64,000 nucleotides of DNA from Bacillus sp. AFS059628 (GCF_002571225.1 NZ_NVEC01000007.1:1-64000), one strand, 5' to 3'. Shown: positions 32,576-44,018, counted from the first letter of the stretch. Translations and numbers: made by a program. Notes: generated by a model from the letters alone, not told the origin.

Positions 32576-35299
32576 ATGAACTGGTATGGAATGCGCGCAC
32601 ATGAAGTGGAAGAAAGAACGAATACGAATGTGAAGATGGGACTTACAGAGAAAGAAGCAGAAGGGCGAATAAAGAAATTTGGTACAAATGAATTAGATGA
32701 AGCAAAGAGGCCTTCTGCACTTATGGTATTTTTAGCGCAATTTAAAGATTTCATGGTACTTGTTTTGTTTGGTGCAACAATCGTTTCGGCTTTTTTAGGG
32801 GAATACATTGATTCTATTGCGATTGTTGCGATTGTTATTATCAACGGTATTCTCGGCTTTTTCCAAGAAAGAAAGGCTGAAAAGTCATTGGAAGCTTTAA
32901 AAGAGCTAGCCGCCCCGCAAGTTACTGTACTGCGGAATGGAAAGTGGATAAAGGCACCGTCCAAAGCACTCGTTTTAGGTGATGTTATTAAATTTTCTAG
33001 TGGCGATCGTATCGGGGCTGATGTACGTCTTGTTGAGGCATCGAGTTTATATATCGAAGAATCAGCTTTGACAGGAGAGTCAGTACCAGTGCAGAAGAAA
33101 GTAGAAGCATTGCAAGGGCAAGATGTTTCAATTGGTGATCAAAAAAATATGGCTTTTATGGGTACGATGATTACGCGAGGATCTGGAACAGGGGTCGTTG
33201 TCGCAACTGGTATGAATACAGCAATGGGCCAAATTGCAAATATGTTACAAAATGCAGAGCAAATGGAAACACCACTGCAAAGAAGATTAGAGCAACTCGG
33301 AAAAATATTAATTATTGTGGCTCTTGTTTTGACAGCACTTGTCGTATTAGCCGGTGTGTATCAAGGGAATGAAGTATATCATATGTTTTTAGCAGGCGTG
33401 TCACTAGCCGTTGCTGCTATTCCAGAAGGGTTACCAGCAATTGTTACAGTAGCTTTATCGCTTGGTGTACAGCGTATGATAAAAAAGAGAGCAATTGTAA
33501 GGAAGTTACCAGCGGTAGAAACGTTAGGCTGTGCTTCCGTTATATGCTCTGATAAAACAGGAACGATGACGCAAAACAAAATGATGGTAACACATATGTG
33601 GTCAGGTGGAGAGTTATGGAAAGTGACAGGGCAAGGATATGAACCGAATGGCTCTTTTATGAAAGGTGAAAAAGAAATTAATCCAGATAAGACGAAATCA
33701 CTTTATCAATTACTCACATTTGGTTCACTATGTAATAACGCAAATATAATTCAAAAGAAAAAGATATATGTATTGGACGGAGATCCAACTGAGGGAGCGC
33801 TTGTAGCTGCAGCGATGAAAGCGGGGATAACACGTGAGGCACTGAAAGGGAAATTTGAAATTATCCGCGAATTTCCGTTTGATTCCACTCGAAAAATGAT
33901 GAGTGTTATTGTACGAGATCGAGAAGGGAAAAAGTTTGTCGTTACGAAGGGAGCACCAGATGTCCTTCTGCAAATGAGTCAAACGATTTTATGGGGAGAT
34001 AAGCAGCAACCATTAAGTGAGTTGTATAGAAAAGAAGTACAGGCGGCTATTCATAGCTTAGGTAGTCAAGCACTTCGAACAATTGCAGTTGCTTTTAAGC
34101 CTTTAAAAGTAACAGACTCAATTGAACATGAAAGAGACGTTGAAAAAGATTTTATGTTAGTCGGGATACAAGGAATGATTGATCCGCCAAGACCAGAGGT
34201 AGAGCAGGCTGTAAAAGAGTGTAGAGAAGCTGGTATTCGAACAGTTATGATTACAGGTGACCATAAAGTGACTGCAATGGCGATTGCGGAACAATTAAGC
34301 ATTTTACCGCCAGGTGGACGCGTTGTTGAAGGGGTAGAACTCGCAAGTATGGATGTAGAAGAGTTAGAAAATGTTGTAGAAGATACGTATGTATTTGCTC
34401 GTGTATCACCGGAACATAAATTGAAAATTGTTAAGGCGTTGCAAAATAAAGGACATATAGTAGCGATGACAGGTGATGGGGTAAACGATGCACCTGCTAT
34501 AAAAACAGCGGATATTGGGATAGCGATGGGGATTACAGGTACAGACGTTGCAAAAGAAGCTTCTTCTCTCGTATTGCTGGACGATAATTTCGCTACGATA
34601 AAATCAGCAATTAAAGAAGGGAGAAATATATACGAGAACATACGTAAGTTTATTCGTTATTTATTAGCATCGAACGTTGGAGAAATTTTGGTCATGTTAT
34701 TCGCAATGTTACTTGCATTACCGCTACCGATGGTTCCAATTCAAATTTTATGGGTGAACTTAGTTACTGACGGCTTACCGGCGATGGCATTAGGTTTGGA
34801 TAAAGCTGAAGGAGACGTGATGAAGAGAACGCCGCGTCATCCGAAAGAAGGGGTATTTGCTAGAGGGCTTGCCTGGAAAATTATAAGTCGTGGCTTTCTA
34901 ATTGGGGCAGTGACGTTAGTAGCGTTTATAGTAGCATTTAATCAGCATCCAAATGAACTGAAATATGCACAAACTGTAGCGTTTGCAACGTTGGTACTTG
35001 CTCAGCTTATTCATGTATTTGATTGCCGAAGTGAGCATTCTGTTTTCCACCGCAATCCGTTTGGAAATGTGTATTTAGTAGGAGCGGTTATCATCTCATT
35101 ACTACTCATGCTAGTGGTTATATATTATCCACCGTTACAACCGATTTTTAGTACGATGCCAATACAAGCAAGAGATTGGTTGTTAATTGGAGGTTTATCA
35201 TCAATTCCGACCTTCTTACTAGTAGGTTCTTTATTAACAAGGAAAAAGGGGCAGAAGGAAAAGTCGATATTATATAAGAAGGGATTAAACTTGAAATAG
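32576..35299 (+). CDS. yloB: Cation-transporting P-type ATPase (SERCA-like Ca2+ ATPase, YloB)
   Basis: This 907-aa P-type (IIA-like) ATPase pumps Ca2+ at the cost of ATP. In order: N-terminal domain (MRAHEVEE), actuator TGES in SALTGESVPVQ, helix M4 metal site VAAIPEGLPA, phosphorylation site CSDKTGTMTQNKM, nucleotide-binding KGAPDVLL, hinge TGDGVNDAPAIKTADIGIAMG, and M5-M6 with NVGEILVM and LWVNLVTDGLPA. B. subtilis YloB is expressed during sporulation and supports spore resistance (known). ATG follows GGAGGT. It is divergent from rqcH across about 100 bp. Confidence 0.93.
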   Translation: MNWYGMRAHEVEERTNTNVKMGLTEKEAEGRIKKFGTNELDEAKRPSALMVFLAQFKDFMVLVLFGATIVSAFLGEYIDSIAIVAIVIINGILGFFQERKAEKSLEALKELAAPQVTVLRNGKWIKAPSKALVLGDVIKFSSGDRIGADVRLVEASSLYIEESALTGESVPVQKKVEALQGQDVSIGDQKNMAFMGTMITRGSGTGVVVATGMNTAMGQIANMLQNAEQMETPLQRRLEQLGKILIIVALVLTALVVLAGVYQGNEVYHMFLAGVSLAVAAIPEGLPAIVTVALSLGVQRMIKKRAIVRKLPAVETLGCASVICSDKTGTMTQNKMMVTHMWSGGELWKVTGQGYEPNGSFMKGEKEINPDKTKSLYQLLTFGSLCNNANIIQKKKIYVLDGDPTEGALVAAAMKAGITREALKGKFEIIREFPFDSTRKMMSVIVRDREGKKFVVTKGAPDVLLQMSQTILWGDKQQPLSELYRKEVQAAIHSLGSQALRTIAVAFKPLKVTDSIEHERDVEKDFMLVGIQGMIDPPRPEVEQAVKECREAGIRTVMITGDHKVTAMAIAEQLSILPPGGRVVEGVELASMDVEELENVVEDTYVFARVSPEHKLKIVKALQNKGHIVAMTGDGVNDAPAIKTADIGIAMGITGTDVAKEASSLVLLDDNFATIKSAIKEGRNIYENIRKFIRYLLASNVGEILVMLFAMLLALPLPMVPIQILWVNLVTDGLPAMALGLDKAEGDVMKRTPRHPKEGVFARGLAWKIISRGFLIGAVTLVAFIVAFNQHPNELKYAQTVAFATLVLAQLIHVFDCRSEHSVFHRNPFGNVYLVGAVIISLLLMLVVIYYPPLQPIFSTMPIQARDWLLIGGLSSIPTFLLVGSLLTRKKGQKEKSILYKKGLNLK

Positions 35300-35316
35300 T
35301 CAATGATATGAAAATG

Positions 35317-35325
35317 TGATATAAT
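35317..35325 (+). promoter_or_regulatory. Extended -10 promoter element before yloC
   Basis: TGATATAAT fits an extended -10 (TGN-TATAAT). No good -35 is seen at 17 bp. The predicted start near 35332 coincides with the first base of the following hairpin. Confidence 0.4.
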
Positions 35326-35331
35326 TTACAG

Positions 35332-35365
35332 AAGGTAGTAGAGCCTTGTCTCTATTACCTTTTTC
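35332..35365 (+). terminator. Hairpin between yloB and yloC (terminator or 5' stabiliser)
   Basis: AAGGTAGTAGAG (35332-35343) pairs with CTCTATTACCTT (35350-35361), with one G-U pair, and five T follow in the right arm and tail. It can end yloB transcription. Because a promoter-like -10 sits directly before it, it could instead form the 5' end of a yloC transcript. Confidence 0.65.
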
Positions 35366-35399
35366 ATTGAGTTATTTCATGGCTTGGATGTGATAAAAA

Positions 35400-36275
35400 A
35401 TGATTTGTAGTATGACAGGATTTGGAAGGTCGAAAGTAGAAAATGATACTTTTCAAATTACAGTAGAAATGAAATCGGTAAACCACCGTTTTCTAGAGAT
35501 GAGTATTCGACTTCCGAAGCAAATGATGGTATTCGAAGACAAAATTCGTAAAATAATTGCAGAACAAGTTCGACGTGGACGTATTGAAGTGTCTATTAGT
35601 ATAACGGGTGAAGGGCTTGTTGAAAGAAAATTAAGTGTGAATTGGTCGCTTCTTGAGCAGTACCAATCGATTATGGAAGATATAAAAGGAAAATTTCAAT
35701 TACAAGATTCTATTACGCTTCAGCAATTAATGGCAATGCCAGAAGTAACAGCGATTGAAGAAGTAGAAAATGTAAATGAACAATTTGAGAACAGTTTATA
35801 TGAGGCGGTTCGCCAAGCTGCTCATATGTTAAAAACCATGAGAGATGGCGAAGGAGAACGATTACATAAAGATATAGCGTATCGTTTACAAGAGATTCAC
35901 AATTGTGTAGATGCAATTATTCCGCATGCACCAATTGTTACGCAAAAATATCGTGAACGATTAGAAAATCGCTTAAAAGAATTACATAATCAAGATCTAG
36001 ATGAACAAAGATTGCTAACAGAAGTTGCAATCTTCGCTGAGCGTTGTGATATTCACGAAGAGTTAGTTCGTTTGCAAAGTCATTTAGAGCAATTTCGTGA
36101 AACACTGCAGATTGAAGAGCCTGTTGGAAGAAAAATGGATTTCATCGTGCAGGAGATGCATAGAGAAATTAATACGATTGGTTCTAAGGCGAATGACTTA
36201 ACAATTTCAAAATATGTTGTAGAAATGAAAAATAACCTTGAAAAAATTCGTGAACAAGTACAAAATATTGAGTAG
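35400..36275 (+). CDS. yloC: YloC, YicC-family endoribonuclease
   Basis: This 291-aa protein belongs to the YicC/YloC family, recently described as endoribonucleases. Motifs are MICSMTGFGRS at the N-terminus, VEMKSVNHRFLE, RGRIEVSISI, LLTEVAIFAERCDIHEELVRLQSH and GRKMDFIVQEMHREINTIGSKA near the C-terminus. The length equals the B. subtilis protein. ATG at 35400 has only a weak ribosome site (GGATGTGA). It is followed by remA-gmk-rpoZ in the conserved order. Confidence 0.93.
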   Translation: MICSMTGFGRSKVENDTFQITVEMKSVNHRFLEMSIRLPKQMMVFEDKIRKIIAEQVRRGRIEVSISITGEGLVERKLSVNWSLLEQYQSIMEDIKGKFQLQDSITLQQLMAMPEVTAIEEVENVNEQFENSLYEAVRQAAHMLKTMRDGEGERLHKDIAYRLQEIHNCVDAIIPHAPIVTQKYRERLENRLKELHNQDLDEQRLLTEVAIFAERCDIHEELVRLQSHLEQFRETLQIEEPVGRKMDFIVQEMHREINTIGSKANDLTISKYVVEMKNNLEKIREQVQNIE

Positions 36276-36342
36276 CTTTCAAAAAATATATAAAGTTATA
36301 CGTGGTGGAGAAATCGGATAGACTTACTAGGAGGCGCAAACT

Positions 36343-37237
<895 letters not shown>

Positions 37238-37239
37238 TT

Positions 37240-37452
37240 ATGTTAAATCCATCAATTGATTCATTATTAACAAAAATCGATTCTAAATATACACTTGTAA
37301 CAGTGGCTGCAAAACGTGCGCGCGAAATGCAACTTGCTAATAACTGTGTTGTAGAAAAACCGGTTTCTCATAAATGTGTAGGTAAAGCATTAGAAGAAAT
37401 CGATATTGAAGCGTTAAGCTACGTACCAAGTGAAGATAAAGTAACTGAATAA
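37240..37452 (+). CDS. rpoZ: RNA polymerase omega subunit
   Basis: Omega helps assembly of the RNA polymerase core by holding beta-prime. The 70-aa protein has the family pattern [31 protein letters not shown] and [15 protein letters not shown]. The ribosome site GACGGAGGG lies within the end of gmk, with 2 bp between the genes, so translation is probably coupled. Confidence 0.95.
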   Translation: MLNPSIDSLLTKIDSKYTLVTVAAKRAREMQLANNCVVEKPVSHKCVGKALEEIDIEALSYVPSEDKVTE

Positions 37453-37505
37453 GACTTTGTCTTCGACAATTTAGAACATAGACTTTATAATTTTCTATGT
37501 AACGG

Positions 37506-37540
37506 TAACAACCTATTTACAAGTAGGTTGTTATTTTTTT
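37506..37540 (+). terminator. Terminator after rpoZ
   Basis: TAACAACCTA (37506-37515) pairs with TAGGTTGTTA (37524-37533) around an 8-nt loop, followed by seven T. Confidence 0.88.
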
Positions 37541-37625
37541 ACGGTAGGGAAGAAGTATTGATACTGACGAGATAAGAATTTTGTTTCAGTATGGATAAGT
37601 TTGAAAAAGAAAGAGGACGAGCCAT

Positions 37626-38831
37626 ATGCTAAAAGGGAAAAAGATACTTTTATGTGTAACAGGAGGCATTGCGGTCTTTAAAGCGGCTGCGTTAACGAGT
37701 AAATTGACACAAGCTGGTGCTATTGTAAAAGTAATGATGAGTGAGTCGGCAATGAAGTTTGTTACACCTCTTACATTCCAAGCGCTTTCTCGCCATGATG
37801 TATATACGGATACATTCGATGAGAAAGATTCAGCTGTTATTGCTCATATCGATTTAGCGGATTGGGCTGATGTTGTACTTGTTGCACCTGCTACAGCCAA
37901 TTGTATTGGAAAGTTAGCTAACGGTATTGCGGATGATATGATTACAACTACTTTGTTAGCTACTACAGCCCCAGTGTGGATTGCACCTGCTATGAATGTG
38001 CATATGTATGAAAATAAAATTGTTCAAAAAAATATGATGACGTTAAAAACGTTAGGATATACATTTATTGAGCCCGGAGAAGGCTTTTTAGCGTGTGGTT
38101 ATGTAGCGAAGGGAAGATTAGAAGAACCTGAAGCGATTATTGCACGGCTAGAAGAGGCTTTTTCAGAACAAAAACCATTGCAAGGAAAAAGAATATTAAT
38201 AACTGCTGGTCCAACTCGCGAAAAGATTGATCCAGTTCGTTTTATGACCAATTTTTCTTCTGGAAAAATGGGTTATGCGATTGCGGAAGTGGCCTCGAAC
38301 TTAGGTGCTGATGTCATACTCGTTTCGGGACCGACAGCACTAAATCCACCGTTACATGTAACTACGGTGCAAGTGGAATCTGCACAAGATATGTTAGAGA
38401 CAGTTCTTCAACATTATCAAAACGTAGATGTTGTCATAAAAACAGCAGCAGTTGCAGACTATCGCCCGAAATATGTTCATGATAATAAAATGAAAAAGAA
38501 AAATGGTGATGCTGTAATTGAACTCGAGAGAACAGTAGATATTTTAAAAACATTAGGTGAGATGAAAGAGAAACAGTTACTTATCGGTTTTGCGGCTGAA
38601 ACGACAAACGTAGAGGAATACGCAACGAAAAAATTACGTGAGAAAAATGCAAATATGATTGTTGCGAACGATGTAAAGGCGCAAGGAGCTGGATTTGGTA
38701 CAGATACGAACATTGTAACAATGTATAGAAAAGATGGAGAAATTATAGAGTTGCCACTTTTAACGAAGAAAGAGGTCGCTCGTGAAATATTAAAGCAAAT
38801 TGAAATGATGTTAGAAGATGATCGTCTATGA
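37626..38831 (+). CDS. coaBC: Phosphopantothenoylcysteine synthetase/decarboxylase
   Basis: This bifunctional coenzyme A enzyme first joins cysteine to phosphopantothenate (CoaB) and then decarboxylates the product (CoaC). The N-terminal flavoprotein CoaC domain (residues 1-180) shows CVTGGIAVFKA, AHIDLADWADVVLVAPATAN, PAMNVHMYENKIV and the Cys loop GFLACGYVAKGRL. The C-terminal CoaB domain shows TAGPTREKIDPVRFMTNFSSGKMG and KTAAVADYRPK. The length is 401 aa. ATG follows AAAGAGGAC. The stop overlaps priA by 4 nt. Confidence 0.96.
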   Translation: MLKGKKILLCVTGGIAVFKAAALTSKLTQAGAIVKVMMSESAMKFVTPLTFQALSRHDVYTDTFDEKDSAVIAHIDLADWADVVLVAPATANCIGKLANGIADDMITTTLLATTAPVWIAPAMNVHMYENKIVQKNMMTLKTLGYTFIEPGEGFLACGYVAKGRLEEPEAIIARLEEAFSEQKPLQGKRILITAGPTREKIDPVRFMTNFSSGKMGYAIAEVASNLGADVILVSGPTALNPPLHVTTVQVESAQDMLETVLQHYQNVDVVIKTAAVADYRPKYVHDNKMKKKNGDAVIELERTVDILKTLGEMKEKQLLIGFAAETTNVEEYATKKLREKNANMIVANDVKAQGAGFGTDTNIVTMYRKDGEIIELPLLTKKEVAREILKQIEMMLEDDRL

Positions 38832-41233
38832 AATTTGCAAGTGTAATTGTTGATGTACCTGCACGTCAGACAGATCGACCATTTGATTATATTATCCCTA
38901 AAAAATGGGAAGATATTGTCCAAACAGGTATGCGTGTAGTAGTTCCATTTGGCCCGAGAAAATTGCAAGGTTTTATTATTGGGATTAAAGATTCGGCTGA
39001 AGTAGAAAGTAAGAAGTTAAAAACAATCCATGAAATATTAGATGTAACACCGGTATTAAACGAGGAATTATTAAAACTTGGGTATTGGCTTACAAGTGAA
39101 ACGTTATGCTATATGATTTCAGCTTTTCAAGTTATGCTTCCAACGGCGATAAAAGCAACATATAAAAAGCGTCTACAACTTCGTAAACAAGAAGAAGTAG
39201 CACCTGAACTACTGTTTTTATTTCAGGATAAAGAAGCGATAGATTGGGAAGCGATTGAGACGCAGCCACATCTATATCGTACAATTCAACAAGAAATTAA
39301 ACATGGCACGATTGAAGTTGTGTATCAAGTAAAAGATAAAGTGCAAAAGAAGAAACAAAGAGTCGTACAACCGGAGTTGCCAGAAGATAAATTAGAATTA
39401 GCAGCATTTGAATTGAAAAGCAAAAAACAACAAGATGTCCTCTATTATTTTGTGGAAAATTATAAAAGTGTACCGTTGAAAGTAATAACAGAAGAGTTAC
39501 AAATAACAGATGCTCCGATTAAAGCACTTGTTAAAAAGGGGCTACTCTCAGAAAAGTATGTGGAAGTGTACCGAAATCCGTATGACGATGATGATTTTGA
39601 ACAAACGAAACCATTCCCGCTTACGGAGGAACAACAGCAAGTTATTACACCGATTTTATCATCAATTACAAATGAAACTTACAATCCATTTTTACTATAT
39701 GGTGTTACAGGGAGCGGAAAAACAGAAGTATATTTACAATCTATAGCAGCTGTGCTCAAGAAAGGAAAAGAAGCTATTGTACTTGTTCCTGAAATTGCAC
39801 TAACGCCTCAGATGGTAGATCGTTTTAAAGGTAGATTTGGCTCGCAAGTTGCAGTTCTTCATAGTGCGCTGTCTGTTGGAGAAAAATATGATGAATGGCG
39901 TAAGATTTTAAGAAAAGAAGTGAAAGTTGTAGTTGGTGCACGTTCAGCTGTATTTGCTCCTTTTGAAAATTTAGGGATTATTATTATTGATGAGGAACAT
40001 GAATCGAGCTATAAGCAAGAAGATAATCCGAGATATCATGCAAGGGATGTAGCTGTGTGGAGGGGACAATATCATAAATGTCCTATCGTTCTTGGCAGTG
40101 CAACACCGACACTTGAATCATTTGCAAGAGCAAAAAAAGGTGTGTATGAATTACTGACGATGGAAAAGCGTATGAATGAACAAGCTTTACCGACAGTAGA
40201 GATTGTTGATATGCGTGAAGAACTTCGTGACGGGAATCGTTCCATGTTTTCAAAGGCACTGCATGAAAAAATAGCAGATCGGTTAGAAAAGAAAGAACAA
40301 ATGGTGCTGTTTTTAAATAGAAGAGGTCATTCTACATTTGTTATGTGTCGTGATTGTGGGTATGTTGTCCAATGTCCGCATTGTGATATCTCACTGACAT
40401 ATCATAAAATGAATCATCGTTTAAAATGTCATTATTGTAGCTACGAAGAGAATATGCCGACTGCTTGTCCTGCTTGTCAAAGTACATACATTCGTTTCTT
40501 TGGTACAGGTACACAAAAGGTAGAAGAAGAAATTACAAAACTATTTCCAGAGGCACGAGTCATTCGAATGGATGTAGATACGACAAGTCGTAAAGGAATG
40601 CATGAAAAATTATTAAAGGCATTCGGGGAAGAAAAAGCAGATATATTACTTGGAACACAAATGATTGCGAAGGGATTAGATTTTCCAAAAGTAACGCTTG
40701 TTGGGGTTTTAACTGCGGACACGATGCTTCATTTACCTGATTTTCGGGCGAGTGAAAAGACTTATCAGTTATTGACGCAAGTAAGTGGACGAGCAGGCCG
40801 ACATGAATTGCCAGGGGAAGTTATAATTCAAACGTATACGCCAGAACATTACAGTATAGAGTTAGCAAAGAACCAACAATATGATGTGTTTTTTGATCAA
40901 GAAATGCAAATGAGACGAACGAGACAATATCCACCTTATTACTATGTTGTACTTGTGACAGTATCTCACCCGGAATTATTAAAAGCAGTACAAGTAACGG
41001 AAAAAATTGTCGGTCATTTACGGTCGCACTGCTCGCAGCAAACAATGGTGTTAGGACCAGTTGCTTCAGCAATTCCAAGGATAAAAGATAGATATCGTTA
41101 TCAATGCATGATAAAATACAAACGGGAACCAAACTTAAAGAACGTGCTCAAAATGGTAAATGAACATTATCAAGCAGAAATGCAAAAAGAGCTACAAATC
41201 TCAATTGATTTTAATCCAACAATGTTAATGTAG
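38828..41233 (+). CDS. priA: Primosomal protein N', replication restart helicase
   Basis: PriA recognises stalled forks and reloads the replicative helicase. The 801-aa protein has an N-terminal DNA-binding domain (DVPARQTDRPFDYIIP), Walker A GVTGSGKTEVYL, DEEH box, helicase motifs SATPTLES and QVSGRAGRHELPGEVIIQTY, and two zinc-binding clusters (CRDCGYVVQCPHC and CHYCSYEENMPTACPAC). ATG overlaps the coaBC stop (ATGA). Confidence 0.97.
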   Translation: MKFASVIVDVPARQTDRPFDYIIPKKWEDIVQTGMRVVVPFGPRKLQGFIIGIKDSAEVESKKLKTIHEILDVTPVLNEELLKLGYWLTSETLCYMISAFQVMLPTAIKATYKKRLQLRKQEEVAPELLFLFQDKEAIDWEAIETQPHLYRTIQQEIKHGTIEVVYQVKDKVQKKKQRVVQPELPEDKLELAAFELKSKKQQDVLYYFVENYKSVPLKVITEELQITDAPIKALVKKGLLSEKYVEVYRNPYDDDDFEQTKPFPLTEEQQQVITPILSSITNETYNPFLLYGVTGSGKTEVYLQSIAAVLKKGKEAIVLVPEIALTPQMVDRFKGRFGSQVAVLHSALSVGEKYDEWRKILRKEVKVVVGARSAVFAPFENLGIIIIDEEHESSYKQEDNPRYHARDVAVWRGQYHKCPIVLGSATPTLESFARAKKGVYELLTMEKRMNEQALPTVEIVDMREELRDGNRSMFSKALHEKIADRLEKKEQMVLFLNRRGHSTFVMCRDCGYVVQCPHCDISLTYHKMNHRLKCHYCSYEENMPTACPACQSTYIRFFGTGTQKVEEEITKLFPEARVIRMDVDTTSRKGMHEKLLKAFGEEKADILLGTQMIAKGLDFPKVTLVGVLTADTMLHLPDFRASEKTYQLLTQVSGRAGRHELPGEVIIQTYTPEHYSIELAKNQQYDVFFDQEMQMRRTRQYPPYYYVVLVTVSHPELLKAVQVTEKIVGHLRSHCSQQTMVLGPVASAIPRIKDRYRYQCMIKYKREPNLKNVLKMVNEHYQAEMQKELQISIDFNPTMLM

Positions 41234-41244
41234 CGGAGGGAAAT

Positions 41245-41715
41245 ATGGCAGTTTTAGAAATCGTAAAGCACCCAAATGAAGTGTTAGAAACACCGTGTGA
41301 AAGAGTAATTAACTTTGATAAAAAGTTAGTGAAATTGTTGAAAGATATGCATGAAACAATGTTAATTGCGGACGGAGTCGGTTTAGCTGCGCCTCAAGTA
41401 GGGGTAAGCTTGCAAGTGGCGGTAGTTGATATCGGTGATGATACTGGGAAAATCGAGTTAATCAATCCATCGATACTAGAAAAACGTGGTGAACAAGTAG
41501 GTCCCGAAGGCTGTTTAAGCTTCCCGGGACTTTATGGTGAAGTGGAACGTGCGGATTATATTAAAGTACGTGCGCAAAATCGCCGAGGTAAAGTATTTTT
41601 ACTAGAAGCAGAAGGATTTTTAGCGCGTGCAATTCAACATGAAATCGATCATTTACATGGTGTGTTATTTACATCGAAAGTGACGAGATATTATGAGGAA
41701 AACGAATTAGAATAG
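41245..41715 (+). CDS. def: Peptide deformylase
   Basis: Def removes the N-formyl group from nascent proteins. The three motifs are GVGLAAPQVG, EGCLSFPG (metal Cys) and QHEIDHLHG (metal His and catalytic Glu). The length of 156 aa fits the DefA type located before fmt. ATG follows GCGGAGGG. It works in turn with Fmt, encoded directly downstream. Confidence 0.97.
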   Translation: MAVLEIVKHPNEVLETPCERVINFDKKLVKLLKDMHETMLIADGVGLAAPQVGVSLQVAVVDIGDDTGKIELINPSILEKRGEQVGPEGCLSFPGLYGEVERADYIKVRAQNRRGKVFLLEAEGFLARAIQHEIDHLHGVLFTSKVTRYYEENELE

Positions 41716-41738
41716 GTATTAAAAGGAGCGGTTTTTAA

Positions 41739-42683
41739 ATGATAAAAGTAGTATTTATGGGAACACCGGACTTTTCAGTGCCGGTGCTTCGTCGTCTTAT
41801 TGAAGATGGCTATGATGTAATAGGTGTTGTGACGCAACCAGATCGTCCGGTAGGCAGAAAGAAAGTATTAACACCTACACCTGTTAAAGTGGAAGCAGAA
41901 AAACATGGTATTCCAGTGTTACAACCGTTAAGAATTCGTGAAAAAGACGAATATGAAAAAGTATTGGCATTAGAGCCAGATTTAATTGTAACAGCTGCAT
42001 TCGGCCAAATTGTACCAAATGAAATTTTAGAAGCGCCGAAGTATGGATGTATTAACGTCCACGCCTCTTTACTGCCTGAACTTCGTGGTGGTGCGCCAAT
42101 CCATTATGCAATTATGGAAGGGAAAGAGAAAACAGGTATTACAATTATGTATATGGTAGAAAAATTGGATGCTGGTGACATCTTAACGCAAGTAGAAGTG
42201 GAAATTGAAGAGCGTGAAACGACAGGCTCGTTATTTGATAAGTTAAGTGAAGCAGGAGCGCATCTTCTATCTAAAACAGTACCTTTATTAATTCAAGGTA
42301 AGCTAGAACCGATTAAACAAAATGAAGAAGAAGTAACGTTTGCATATAATATAAAACGTGAGCAAGAGAAAATTGATTGGACAAAAACAGGTGAAGAAGT
42401 ATACAATCACATTCGCGGATTGAATCCATGGCCAGTTGCTTATACAACTTTAGCAGGACAAGTTGTTAAAGTATGGTGGGGAGAAAAAGTACCTGTAACA
42501 AAATCAGCTGAAGCAGGTACGATTGTTGCGATCGAAGAAGATGGTTTTGTTGTAGCGACTGGTAATGAAACGGGTGTTAAAGTTACTGAGTTGCAACCTT
42601 CTGGTAAAAAGCGTATGAGTTGTTCACAATTTTTACGTGGCACAAAACCTGAAATTGGAACGAAGTTAGGAGAAAATGCATGA
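41739..42683 (+). CDS. fmt: Methionyl-tRNA formyltransferase
   Basis: Fmt formylates initiator Met-tRNA using 10-formyl-tetrahydrofolate. The N-terminal Rossmann domain ([15 protein letters not shown]) contains the signature [30 protein letters not shown] with the catalytic Asn-His region. The C-terminal tRNA-binding domain follows after about residue 205. The length is 314 aa. ATG follows AAAGGAGCGG. The stop overlaps rsmB by 4 nt. Confidence 0.97.
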   Translation: MIKVVFMGTPDFSVPVLRRLIEDGYDVIGVVTQPDRPVGRKKVLTPTPVKVEAEKHGIPVLQPLRIREKDEYEKVLALEPDLIVTAAFGQIVPNEILEAPKYGCINVHASLLPELRGGAPIHYAIMEGKEKTGITIMYMVEKLDAGDILTQVEVEIEERETTGSLFDKLSEAGAHLLSKTVPLLIQGKLEPIKQNEEEVTFAYNIKREQEKIDWTKTGEEVYNHIRGLNPWPVAYTTLAGQVVKVWWGEKVPVTKSAEAGTIVAIEEDGFVVATGNETGVKVTELQPSGKKRMSCSQFLRGTKPEIGTKLGENA

Positions 42684-44014
42684 GACAAAATGTTCGTGAA
42701 TTAGCTCTTGATGGTTTAATTCAAGTAGAAAAAAGTGGTGCATACAGTAACTTACTTTTAAATAATCTAATTGAAAAAAGTACAATTGATAGAAAAGATA
42801 TTGGTTTATTAACTGAAATTGTATATGGAACGATTCAGCGTCGTGACACATTAGATTACTATTTACAGCCTTTTTTAAAAAAGAAGGTTGAGGCGTGGGT
42901 AAGAGTATTGCTTCGCTTATCTTTATATCAAATGATTTATTTAGACCGAGTGCCCGAAAGAGCGGCTATTCATGAAGCCGTTGAGATCGCAAAGCGTCGC
43001 GGCCATAAAGGAATCGCTGGTATGGTGAACGGTGTATTACGTTCCATTCAAAGAGAAGGTGTACCTTCTGTAGATGAAATCAAAGATCCAGTAGAACGTT
43101 TGGCAATTGCAACAAGTCATCCAGTTTGGCTTGTCCAAGAGTGGACTTCAGAATATGGTTTAGAAACTGCTGAGAAAATGTGTGAAGTGAACATGTTACC
43201 GCCTGTACCAACGGCGCGTGTAAATATTGATAAAATAACAGTAGAAGAAGCAATTAAATTATTGGCTAGTGAAGGTATAGAAGCGAAGCGTGGCGATTTA
43301 TCAGATGATGCAATTCAAATTGAAAAAGGGAATGTAGCGCACACAGATGCGTTTAAAAAAGGTTTTCTTTCTATTCAAGATGAAAGTTCTATGCTGGTAG
43401 CACGCGCTCTAGAACCAGATGAGGGAGATGTAGTTCTTGATAGCTGTGCTGCTCCAGGCGGAAAAACAACGCATATTGCAGAGCGATTAAAAGGAACTGG
43501 CCGAGTTATGTCCCTTGATTTACATGCACATAAAGTACGTTTAATTAAACAACAAGCAGAGCGACTTGGTCTAGAAAATGTCGAAACAAAGGCATTAGAT
43601 GCTAGAAAAGTGCAAGAGCATTTTGCAAATGGAACGTTTGATAAAATATTAGTAGATGCCCCATGTTCTGGATTTGGTGTAATTAGACGTAAGCCTGATA
43701 TTAAGTTAGGTAAAGATAAAGGCGATAGTGAAAGATTATCGACGATTCAACTTGCAATACTAGAAAAAATCGCACCGTTATTAAAACAAGGTGGTCGCCT
43801 TGTTTATAGTACGTGCACAATTGAGAAAATAGAAAATGAACAAGTAATAGAGCAATTTTTACAAGAGCATCCTGAATTTGAGTGGGATACTACGATAAAA
43901 GAGCGTATGCCAGAAAAGTTAAGTCCGTATATTGATGAAGGTCAAGTACAAATTTTACCGCATTATTTTGCAACAGATGGCTTTTATATTGCTTGTTTAA
44001 GGAAGAAGGTGTAG
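42680..44014 (+). CDS. rsmB: 16S rRNA (cytosine-967 C5)-methyltransferase
   Basis: RsmB methylates a cytosine of 16S rRNA with S-adenosylmethionine. A NusB-like RNA-binding domain occupies about residues 1-150. The methyltransferase domain has [18 protein letters not shown], the motif IV cysteine in [18 protein letters not shown], and the catalytic motif VI cysteine in [14 protein letters not shown]. The length is 444 aa. It begins inside the fmt stop (ATGA). Confidence 0.95.
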   Translation: MRQNVRELALDGLIQVEKSGAYSNLLLNNLIEKSTIDRKDIGLLTEIVYGTIQRRDTLDYYLQPFLKKKVEAWVRVLLRLSLYQMIYLDRVPERAAIHEAVEIAKRRGHKGIAGMVNGVLRSIQREGVPSVDEIKDPVERLAIATSHPVWLVQEWTSEYGLETAEKMCEVNMLPPVPTARVNIDKITVEEAIKLLASEGIEAKRGDLSDDAIQIEKGNVAHTDAFKKGFLSIQDESSMLVARALEPDEGDVVLDSCAAPGGKTTHIAERLKGTGRVMSLDLHAHKVRLIKQQAERLGLENVETKALDARKVQEHFANGTFDKILVDAPCSGFGVIRRKPDIKLGKDKGDSERLSTIQLAILEKIAPLLKQGGRLVYSTCTIEKIENEQVIEQFLQEHPEFEWDTTIKERMPEKLSPYIDEGQVQILPHYFATDGFYIACLRKKV

Positions 44015-44018
44015 CATC

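Noticed and set aside
34066-34641. 191-codon minus-strand open frame inside yloB
   Set aside because: It lies wholly within the ATPase gene, opposite conserved motifs such as the GDGVNDAP hinge; the composition is that of an antisense shadow.
38477-38968. Minus-strand open frame across the coaBC-priA junction
   Set aside because: Antisense to two well-supported, overlapping genes; Ser/Phe-rich shadow without start signals.
39510-39746. 78-codon plus-strand open frame inside priA
   Set aside because: Alternative frame of a conserved gene, with a Leu/His/Arg-rich composition.
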